Positions 9,627 through 17,138 of a DNA stretch of 64,000 nt are shown here, piece after piece. The stretch is taken from the NCBI GenBank assembly GCA_016931575.1, contig JAFGEO010000034.1:1-64000 (forward strand). Reading direction: 5' to 3'. Made by a program: the position numbers and the translations under genes. The stretch's first letter is position 1, and every line of letters begins with the position of its first letter. This DNA is from Bacteroidales bacterium. GTDB taxonomy: Bacteria; Bacteroidota; Bacteroidia; Bacteroidales; UBA10428. The notes under the pieces are model-generated. The model was given only the letters and a program-made list of their open reading frames with translations. It was not told the DNA's origin and did no database searches.

Positions 9627-12002
9627 ATGCACCGATCTATATTTTTCCTGGTTTCGATGGCCTGTATCCTGCTGACAGCCTGCAAGGAACCCCAGCATGA
9701 TGTCGCTGAGAGTCAAAAACTATTGATTAATGGCGACTGGTATTTCCTGATCGACTCAAGCGGGGCCTCCAGCCCTGATGAACTCAGGGAACAGATGCAA
9801 TGGACCAGAATTTCGATTCCCCATACACCACGGATTGAACCTTTGGTGGTTAATGACCAGTGGCAGGGTACCTGTTGGTACAGGAAAGAACTGGAGTACA
9901 AACCGGAATATAAAGACAAGCAACTGTACCTGCGATTTGAGGGAGCCATGAACGTTGCTGAAGTGTGGGCAAACAATACAAAAAAAATAAAACATTATGG
10001 GGGATACCTTCCCTTTGTCATAAACATTACCGAAGACCTTATTCCCGGTAAAAAGACGATCCTCTATGTTAGACTCAACAATGAAGATAATGAGGTAACA
10101 GGGCCGAAACCCTTAAAAACACTCGATTTTAATATGTATGGCGGCATTTACCGGGATGTCTGGCTCCTTGTCAAAACCGCTGTGCACATTACGGATGAGC
10201 AATATGCAAACCGTGTAGCCGGCGGGGGGATTTTCGTCAGCTATCCTGAAGTGAAGCATGAAAAAGCAGTTGTGAGGGTGCAGACAAACCTTGAAAACTC
10301 CGGGGAGAAACCTGCGAAAGTCACCCTCGAACAGGTCCTGAAAAGAGGCGGTAAAAAGATTGCTTCAACCCAAAAGCAAACCGAACTCACAGCGCATTCG
10401 ATCGTGGATATCATTCAAACCCTCGATGTAAAGAATCCCTCTTTGTGGTCGCCTGAATATCCCAATCTTTACACCCTGGAGACCCTTGTGAAAGTAGATG
10501 GCAAAATTACCGATAAGCAGAGCACACGGATCGGTATCCGGAAATTCGAATTCATAGAAAATAAACTGTACATCAACGGAGAAGAAGCCTTCTTAAGGGG
10601 CGTAAACCGCCACCAGGAATATCCATACATCGGCTATGCCCTTTCAAATGATGCAAATTACCGCGATGCTTATAAAATTAAGCAGGCCGGATTCGACTAT
10701 GTCCGCCTGTCGCATTACCCGCATTCAACATCCTTTATGGATGCCTGTGACGAATTGGGCATTGTGGTTATTGACGCTATTCTTGGATGGCAATACTATA
10801 AAGAATCCGATCCCTTCCGGGATCATGTGTTGCAAACCTGCCGTGACCTGATCCGGCGCGACCGGAACCATCCTTCAGTGCTTGCCTGGGAAGTTTCCCT
10901 TAACGAATCGTGGATGCCTGAGGAATTCATAGACTCCCTGACCTCCTTTGCCAAACAGGAATATCCTTTTGAGGAATGCTATACCGCGGGATGGCAACAA
11001 TATGGATTTGATATTTACCTGCAGGCCCGACAGCATCGGCTTGGTGAGGAAAATGAGATCCCTGACAAACCCTATATCGTCTCTGAATACGGCGACTGGG
11101 AATATTATGCGATGAATGCCGGTCTGAACCAGGATGCCTGGAGCGATTTAATGCCACAGGAAAGGTCGAGCCGTAAATTATTGGGCAGCAGTGAAAAAGA
11201 CCTGCTCCAACAGGCACTCAATTTGCAGGAGGCTCATAACAGCAACTACGATACACCTGCCGTCGCTGATGGTTACTGGGTAATGTACGACTACAACCGG
11301 GGATACAGCGATGACCTGGAAGCCTCCGGTATCATGAGCATATTCAGGTTGCCCAAATTTGCCTGGTATTTTTATCAAAGTCAGCGGGACCCTGACGAAT
11401 GGCTCATGGGAAAGGAAAATGCTCCCATGATTTTCATTGCAAGTTATTACAACGAAAGATCTTCGGAAAATATTCGCATTTTCAGCAATTGCGAAGAAGT
11501 TGAACTCTTCCGGGACAATGCCTCCCTGGGGAAGAGGAAGCCAGATAAAAACTCCATTTCAACCCGGCTTAACCATCCCCCCTTCACCTTCAGCAGTATA
11601 GCTTTCAAAAAAGGCAGCCTGAGCGCAGTAGGATACATCGACGGAAAAGCAGTTGCCCGGCACAGCATTTCAACTGCCGGAAAACCTGCCGGGATCCGCA
11701 TTGAGGCCGATCTTTCAGGCAGGGAATGGAAAAGCGGTTGTAAAGATGCACTATTCATTCATGCCCGTGTGATAGATGAAAACGGCCAGACAGTTCCCGA
11801 CTACCAGACTCCCATCAGCTTTGCGGTATCCGGAGAGGCATACATTATCGGAAATGACCAACCCACACCGGAAGCCGGTATTGGCTCGGTATTAGTAATG
11901 GCTGGCGATAAACCGGGAAAAATTACGGTATCAGCTTCTTCCGGAGAACTACAACCGGAGGTTTTCACCATGGAAACCAACGCATGCGGAGGAACGAATT
12001 GA
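9627..12002 (+). CDS. GH2 family β-galactosidase-like lipoprotein
   Basis: From ATG 9627 the protein has 791 residues and begins with a clean lipoprotein signal (LLTAC, Cys19). An upstream in-frame ATG at 9558 falls inside the hairpin and would place 23 extra residues before the signal, so I reject it. The order is a sugar-binding domain (about 30-185), an Ig-like domain (about 190-305) and a TIM barrel (about 306-600) with FLRGVNRHQEYP. The acid/base is Glu427 in VSLNES and the nucleophile Glu487 in IVSEYGDW; C-terminal β-domains follow. GH2 enzymes are exo-acting; beside GH53 the likely job is removing galactose from galacto-oligosaccharides. The lipobox suggests the periplasm or outer-membrane face. 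Confidence 0.88.
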   Translation: MHRSIFFLVSMACILLTACKEPQHDVAESQKLLINGDWYFLIDSSGASSPDELREQMQWTRISIPHTPRIEPLVVNDQWQGTCWYRKELEYKPEYKDKQLYLRFEGAMNVAEVWANNTKKIKHYGGYLPFVINITEDLIPGKKTILYVRLNNEDNEVTGPKPLKTLDFNMYGGIYRDVWLLVKTAVHITDEQYANRVAGGGIFVSYPEVKHEKAVVRVQTNLENSGEKPAKVTLEQVLKRGGKKIASTQKQTELTAHSIVDIIQTLDVKNPSLWSPEYPNLYTLETLVKVDGKITDKQSTRIGIRKFEFIENKLYINGEEAFLRGVNRHQEYPYIGYALSNDANYRDAYKIKQAGFDYVRLSHYPHSTSFMDACDELGIVVIDAILGWQYYKESDPFRDHVLQTCRDLIRRDRNHPSVLAWEVSLNESWMPEEFIDSLTSFAKQEYPFEECYTAGWQQYGFDIYLQARQHRLGEENEIPDKPYIVSEYGDWEYYAMNAGLNQDAWSDLMPQERSSRKLLGSSEKDLLQQALNLQEAHNSNYDTPAVADGYWVMYDYNRGYSDDLEASGIMSIFRLPKFAWYFYQSQRDPDEWLMGKENAPMIFIASYYNERSSENIRIFSNCEEVELFRDNASLGKRKPDKNSISTRLNHPPFTFSSIAFKKGSLSAVGYIDGKAVARHSISTAGKPAGIRIEADLSGREWKSGCKDALFIHARVIDENGQTVPDYQTPISFAVSGEAYIIGNDQPTPEAGIGSVLVMAGDKPGKITVSASSGELQPEVFTMETNACGGTN

Positions 12003-12067
12003 ATAATACCCGGGCTAATTCCTGAATACAAAGATTTGGAATGATTTCTTACTAACTTTATGCGATC

Positions 12068-13813
12068 ATGATCAGAAAGAGTTTTTTACTAAGTTTCCTG
12101 CTTCTGTTTTCACTGGCTCTCAGTGCACAAACGTATTATTTTGGGAACGACCTTTCCTATGTCAATCAGATGGAAGACTGTGGGGCAGTTTTTAAAGAAA
12201 ACGGCGTTGAAAAGGATGTATACCAGATCTTCGCAGATCATGGCACAAACCTGGTAAGGGTAAGACTCTGGCACACCCCTTCCTGGCAGAATTCCCTGGT
12301 TCAGCCCGATGGGGTAAAAAGTCAGTACAGCGATTATGAGGACGTACATGAAACCATTCAGCGGGCAAAAGCCTGTGGCATGAATGTTATGATGGGTTTC
12401 CAGTTCTCAGACGCCTGGGCAGACCCGGGACGTCAGGTAATACCCCAGGCCTGGCTCGGTGTAGCGTATGACCTGGAGGCTCTTAAGGATTCTGTTTACA
12501 ACTATGTTGTTAAAGTTCTTGGTGACCTGCATAAGGACAGCCTGCTCCCTGAAATAATAAAGATAGGAAATGAGACCAACAGTGGGATGATGTACCATGA
12601 AACCATGAACTCCAACCTTGATCCCAGCGGAATGATCAGCAACGACTGGGACAGGCATGCGGAGCTTTATAATGCTGCCATCCGGGCGGTAAGGGATTTC
12701 AGTGATACAACAGCCATCAAGCCTCTTATTGCACTTCATGCCGCTGATCCCGATAAAGTAGTATGGTGGTATAATAACATCCTCAACCATGGTGTCACAG
12801 ACTTCGATATTATGGGAATGTCATATTATTATTCCTGGCACGAAGGGAGTATTGCGCATACCGGGGACATCATCAGCCAGTTACGATTTGAGCATCCGGG
12901 CTATAAGGTAATGATCGTCGAGACCGGCTACCTATGGTCACAGCGCAATTACGATGGCATGCCCAATATTATTACCACCGCAGATCCTGCTTACCTGCCC
13001 GTTACCCCGCAAAAACAACTTGAATACCTGATCGATCTTCAACGAACGGTATTGTATAACGGGGGTATCGGAATCGTATTCTGGGAACCCGCCTGGGTAT
13101 CAACCCCATGCAGGACCCCATGGGGACAAGGTTCGTCTCACGATCACGTGGTTTTCTTCGACCCGGTAAACACCAACTTTATGCGAAATGGAGGAGGACG
13201 CTGGGCAGAAGGGATCTACTATGAAAACATCAATTCCCCGAAAGTAACCTTTACCCTGAATATCGGGGATCAGGATCCGACGAACGGTGTCTTCCTTAAA
13301 GGATCCTGGAGCGATGAATATTATCCCATGCTGCACCTGGAAGACGATCTGTACCAGTTTACTGTTTATGAGCTGAATGACGGGGATTCCGTAGGCTACT
13401 ATTTCCTGACAGATACCTCTGCCATGAATCGTGAAACCATCCCCTCCGAATGTGCCATCTGGGAATCAACTGACCGTACCTTAAAGCCTGGCCCCGGGGA
13501 TATGTCCATTGAATTGTACTGGGAGAGTTGTGATAATGAACCTCCTGTTGATGCCGTAAACACGCTACCGGAAGAACAGGTACAGATCTATCCCAACCCG
13601 GCTTTTGATCAGCTGAACATTCTGCTGCCCGAAAAAGGGACATTCCGGCAAATAAACATCCTGGACCTGAACGGGAGGGCTTTGACCATAGATGCCATGC
13701 CAGATCACTCCCAGGAAAAAACGCTTGATATCTCAACCCTCCCTGCCGGTGTCTATTACTTGCAGCTCCTGGGTGGAGATATTGTTTTTTATCAAAAATT
13801 CATCGTAATCTGA
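12068..13813 (+). CDS. GH53 endo-β-1,4-galactanase with T9SS sorting domain
   Basis: This 581-residue enzyme would cleave β-1,4-galactan, the side chain of pectic rhamnogalacturonan I. After a signal peptide (1-21) the GH53 barrel starts at GNDLSYVNQMEDCGA and shows LVRVRLWHTPSW, the acid/base Glu169 in IKIGNETNSGM and the nucleophile Glu285 in MIVETGYLW. Residues about 390-500 form a β-sandwich accessory domain (KVTFTLNIGDQDP) that may bind carbohydrate. Residues about 515-581 are a type A T9SS C-terminal domain (VQIYPNPAFDQLNIL ... LPAGVYYLQLL), so the enzyme should be exported by T9SS. It is the last gene of the locus and the best evidence for its substrate. Confidence 0.93.
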   Translation: MIRKSFLLSFLLLFSLALSAQTYYFGNDLSYVNQMEDCGAVFKENGVEKDVYQIFADHGTNLVRVRLWHTPSWQNSLVQPDGVKSQYSDYEDVHETIQRAKACGMNVMMGFQFSDAWADPGRQVIPQAWLGVAYDLEALKDSVYNYVVKVLGDLHKDSLLPEIIKIGNETNSGMMYHETMNSNLDPSGMISNDWDRHAELYNAAIRAVRDFSDTTAIKPLIALHAADPDKVVWWYNNILNHGVTDFDIMGMSYYYSWHEGSIAHTGDIISQLRFEHPGYKVMIVETGYLWSQRNYDGMPNIITTADPAYLPVTPQKQLEYLIDLQRTVLYNGGIGIVFWEPAWVSTPCRTPWGQGSSHDHVVFFDPVNTNFMRNGGGRWAEGIYYENINSPKVTFTLNIGDQDPTNGVFLKGSWSDEYYPMLHLEDDLYQFTVYELNDGDSVGYYFLTDTSAMNRETIPSECAIWESTDRTLKPGPGDMSIELYWESCDNEPPVDAVNTLPEEQVQIYPNPAFDQLNILLPEKGTFRQINILDLNGRALTIDAMPDHSQEKTLDISTLPAGVYYLQLLGGDIVFYQKFIVI

Positions 13814-13933
13814 CCACTCTACCCTGGTCGCTGCTATTTTTTAACAGCCTAAAACCCTGCCTTATTCCCCTTCATCCGGATCCCTCTTTCAGCATCCTGC
13901 AAGCATGATAATTTTCATTGTACCTGAATGGAA

Positions 13934-13957
13934 TTTTTGTTAAAATTATAACAAAAA
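13934..13957. repeat. AT-rich perfect palindrome
   Basis: TTTTTGTTA (13934-13942) and TAACAAAAA (13949-13957) are exact inverted repeats around a 6-nt centre. It could be a bidirectional terminator or an operator ahead of korA; the sequence does not decide. Confidence 0.5.
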
Positions 13958-14052
13958 ACAGGCGTCCCCCTTCATCGCAAATTTATGATATTCATCATGT
14001 TTGAGCTTTTTCAGAGCCTTATTTGTTTATAATTTATAAATGATTTCCTAAC

Positions 14053-14084
14053 ATTGTTTTCACAGAAACCCTAACTTAATTTTC
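14053..14084 (+). promoter_or_regulatory. Candidate korA promoter
   Basis: ATTG at 14053-14056, a 20-nt spacer and TAATTTTC at 14077-14084 resemble the Bacteroidota pattern TTTG-N19-TAnnTTTG with two mismatches. The leader to the korA ATG would be about 25 nt. Confidence 0.4.
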
Positions 14085-14115
14085 GACAGTATAAACGTGC
14101 TATACCCAGGGACTC

Positions 14116-15969
14116 ATGCATATGAAAAAAGAGAGGAAGATTGTTGAGCTTGAAGATGTTGTCGTTAAATTTGCTGGTGATTCAGGCGACGGCATGCAGC
14201 TTACAGGTAGCCAGTTTTCGGATACATCGGCTTTCGTCGGAAACGACTTGTCTACTTTCCCGGATTATCCATCTGAGATCCGCGCTCCTGAAGGAACCAT
14301 TGCAGGCGTTTCAGGTTTTCAGGTTCATATCGGACAAAAGGAAATTCAGACTCCCGGAGACAGGGCTGATGTACTCGTAGCTATGAATCCTGCCGCTCTG
14401 AAAGCCAACCTGCGCTGGCTGAAACCCAATGCAACCCTCATCATTGACATCGATAATTTTGACAATAAGCACTATAAAAAAGCCGGATACATCGAAGATC
14501 CCCTGCACGATGAAAGCCTGGAGAACTATAACCTGATTAAGGCTCCAATTTCCAGTCTGACACGGGCAACCGTCAAGGAGTACGAGCTGGATATCCGTAC
14601 CGCAGAAAAAATGCGGAACCAGTTTGTTGCAGGTATGCTTTACTGGTTGTTTAACCGCGACCTGAAAATCGGGGAGAACTTCCTGAAATCGAAGTTTAAG
14701 AGTAAACCAACGCTTAAAAAAGCAAACATTGCCGTACTTCGTTCGGGTTATAGCTATGCCGAAACCATTGAGGCAATGACTGTGACATTCCTGGTGAATC
14801 CGGCCAAAAGGGGCAAAGGCCTCTTCAGAAATATTACCGGTAACCAGGCAACTGCATGGGGTTTGCTTGCTGCTGCTGAAAAGGCAGGCAGGAAACTTTT
14901 CCTGGGCTCCTACCCTATCACCCCCGCCACAGAGATCCTTCAGGAACTTTCAAAATATAAAAGTCTGAATGCAATTACTTTTCAGGCAGAAGATGAAATT
15001 GCAGGGGTATGCTCGGCTATCGGAGCTTCCTTTAGCGGCAGCATCGGTGTGACATCAACTTCCGGACCGGGACTTGCCCTGAAAAGCGAAGCCATCGGAC
15101 TGGCTGTGATCACTGAACTGCCCCTGGTAATTGTTAATGTCCAGCGTGGCGGCCCCTCAACAGGCCTGCCGACAAAAACCGAGCAGGCAGACCTGCTGCA
15201 GGCGCTGCATGGCCGAAACGGGGAGAGCCCCTGTGTGGTAATCGCTGCCTCTACACCTGCCAACTGCTTTGACTTTGCCTACCTGTCGACTAAGATCGCT
15301 GTAGAACATATGACCCCGGTTATCCTACTGACAGACGGTTACCTTGCCAATGGCTCAGAATTATGGCCCGTTCCAAAAACCGAGAACATGGAAGATATTG
15401 TCCCGCCTGCGGTTAAGGATAACGATCCCTATTACCAACCCTATGCACGCGATCCGGAAAAATTGTCACGCTATTGGGCAGTTCCCGGTCAGAAAGGTCT
15501 CAGGCACAGGATCGGCGGACTGGAAAAAGCCGATGTAACGGGCGAGGTGTCACATGACCCGATGAACCATGAGATCATGGTGCTCAGTCGCCAGGAAAAA
15601 GTGGAACGGGTGGCCAATTACCTGCCTGAGCAGGAAATCATCGGAAAAAAACGCGGCGACCTGCTGGTCATCGGCTGGGGAGGTACCTATGGTGCCCTGA
15701 ATACAGCTGTAAGGGAACTACAGGAGGAAGGAAAAAATATTTCACTCGTCCAGTTTAACTTTATCAATCCCCTGCCTAAAAATACCAATGAAATTCTGAA
15801 GGGTTTTAAGAAACGGATTGTCTGTGAACTGAATATGGGACAGTTTGCCTTTTATCTGAAATCGAAATATTCGCAGTTTGACTACATTCAGTACAATAAG
15901 ATACAGGGACTGCCCTTCATGATATCTGAGTTGAAAAGTAAATTTAACGAAATTCTGGAAGAAATTTAA
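14116..15969 (+). CDS. korA: 2-oxoglutarate:ferredoxin oxidoreductase, fused γ-α subunit
   Basis: This 617-residue protein joins a γ domain (about 12-200, with VKFAGDSGDGMQLTGSQF and the SEIRAPEGT motif) to an α domain (about 225-610, with LFLGSYPITPATEILQEL, SGPGLALKSEAIGLAV and QRGGPSTGLPTKTEQADLLQ). With KorB it catalyses the reversible CoA-dependent oxidation of 2-oxoglutarate (or another 2-oxoacid) with ferredoxin as electron acceptor. The GPSTGLPTKTEQ loop and γ-α fusion fit the KorA branch rather than pyruvate oxidoreductase, but exact substrate cannot be fixed from sequence alone. Starts at 14116 and 14122 are both possible. KorB follows after 11 bp. Confidence 0.93.
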   Translation: MHMKKERKIVELEDVVVKFAGDSGDGMQLTGSQFSDTSAFVGNDLSTFPDYPSEIRAPEGTIAGVSGFQVHIGQKEIQTPGDRADVLVAMNPAALKANLRWLKPNATLIIDIDNFDNKHYKKAGYIEDPLHDESLENYNLIKAPISSLTRATVKEYELDIRTAEKMRNQFVAGMLYWLFNRDLKIGENFLKSKFKSKPTLKKANIAVLRSGYSYAETIEAMTVTFLVNPAKRGKGLFRNITGNQATAWGLLAAAEKAGRKLFLGSYPITPATEILQELSKYKSLNAITFQAEDEIAGVCSAIGASFSGSIGVTSTSGPGLALKSEAIGLAVITELPLVIVNVQRGGPSTGLPTKTEQADLLQALHGRNGESPCVVIAASTPANCFDFAYLSTKIAVEHMTPVILLTDGYLANGSELWPVPKTENMEDIVPPAVKDNDPYYQPYARDPEKLSRYWAVPGQKGLRHRIGGLEKADVTGEVSHDPMNHEIMVLSRQEKVERVANYLPEQEIIGKKRGDLLVIGWGGTYGALNTAVRELQEEGKNISLVQFNFINPLPKNTNEILKGFKKRIVCELNMGQFAFYLKSKYSQFDYIQYNKIQGLPFMISELKSKFNEILEEI

Positions 15970-15980
15970 TACCGAAGACT

Positions 15981-17006
15981 ATGGCATTTGAAGACGCAGC
16001 TCCTATGATAAGCCCTCAGGATTTTAATCTTGATGTTCAGGTAAAATGGTGCCCCGGATGTGGTGGCCATGCAGTTCTTTCTTCCATCAAAAAAGCATTG
16101 CCTGAAACAGGTGTGCCCCTAGAAAATATCGTTTTCGTTTCAGGAATCGGTTGTTCAAGCCGCTTCCCGTACTATATCAACACCTATGGCTTTCATAGCC
16201 TCCACGGAAGAGCCCCGGCGATCGCCTCCGGCATCAAGGTGGTAAATCCTGATCTGAGCGTTTGGATCATTACGGGCGACGGTGACTCTATGGCAATTGG
16301 AGGGAATCACTTCATCCACATCCTGCGCAGAAATATCGATGTGAATATTCTGCTTTTCAATAATAAGATCTACGGGCTGACCAAAGGACAATATTCCCCC
16401 ACCACTCCGATGGGTAGCATTACAAAGACCTCACCGGAAGGAACCATCGAAAGTCCCTTTCTCCCCGGAGAACTTGCCATGGGTGCCCAGTGTACATTCT
16501 ACGCCCGCGTGGTAGACAATGACCCCAGGATGATGCGGGAAGTATTCATCAAGGCTGCACAACATAAGGGAACATCGCTGGTCGAAATACTTCAGAATTG
16601 CGTGATCTTTAATAACAAGGTCCATGAAGACATCACCGGTAAAGATGTCAGGGAGGAAAACCAAATCTACCTGGAACATGGAAAGCCCATGATCTTCGGA
16701 CAAAACCGTGATAAAGGAATTGTGCAGAGCGGCTCAAAATTCGTCGTGGTGAAGATCGGGGAGAACGGGATCCGCAAGGAAGATATTCTTGTGCATAATG
16801 CCCACAGTGCAGATGACACACGCCATTATATGTTATCCCGTATGGCTTATCCCGAATATCCTGTTGCCATGGGTGTTATCCGGGAATGGAAAACCTCCGT
16901 GTATGAAAAAATGCTTTACAGGCAGGTGAAAGAGTCAAAGAAGAAATCGAAGATACAAACCGTAAATGATCTGCTGACAAGCGGAAATACCTTTACCATC
17001 GACTAA
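15981..17006 (+). CDS. korB: 2-oxoglutarate:ferredoxin oxidoreductase β subunit
   Basis: This 341-residue subunit binds thiamine diphosphate and one [4Fe-4S] cluster. Cys24 and Cys27 (WCPGCGGH), Cys58 (GIGCSS) and Cys207 (LQNC) are placed as in the family's cluster ligands. The thiamine-diphosphate/Mg signature is GDGDSMAIGGNH (99-110) ending at Asn127-Asn128. The length is normal for the family. It lies 11 bp after korA, so the two are one transcription unit, and the complex should feed reduced ferredoxin to anaerobic metabolism. Confidence 0.95.
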   Translation: MAFEDAAPMISPQDFNLDVQVKWCPGCGGHAVLSSIKKALPETGVPLENIVFVSGIGCSSRFPYYINTYGFHSLHGRAPAIASGIKVVNPDLSVWIITGDGDSMAIGGNHFIHILRRNIDVNILLFNNKIYGLTKGQYSPTTPMGSITKTSPEGTIESPFLPGELAMGAQCTFYARVVDNDPRMMREVFIKAAQHKGTSLVEILQNCVIFNNKVHEDITGKDVREENQIYLEHGKPMIFGQNRDKGIVQSGSKFVVVKIGENGIRKEDILVHNAHSADDTRHYMLSRMAYPEYPVAMGVIREWKTSVYEKMLYRQVKESKKKSKIQTVNDLLTSGNTFTID

Positions 17007-17138
17007 GAAACCCGGGAAAGCTTCTTCATCCTGAAAACTGTCTGCCGGAGATGGAAAGTGTTTTAATACCTCCGCGAATGAAGCAGATATTTGCGTATAT
17101 TTAATCGCACGGATCCCTGTGATTCGCCATGAAATATT

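Larger units (their letters stand above)
13814..14115. other. 302-bp gap between the galactan locus and korA
   Basis: No credible gene is present. Just after the GH53 stop, GACCA (13812-13816) and TGGTC (13825-13829) can pair and are followed by T6 at 13837; this is a weak possible terminator. Further on lie an AT-rich palindrome and a candidate korA promoter, listed separately. Confidence 0.6.

Noticed and set aside
13812-13842. Possible terminator after the GH53 gene
   Set aside because: The stem is only 5 bp and the T-run starts seven bases after it; too weak to call as a separate feature.
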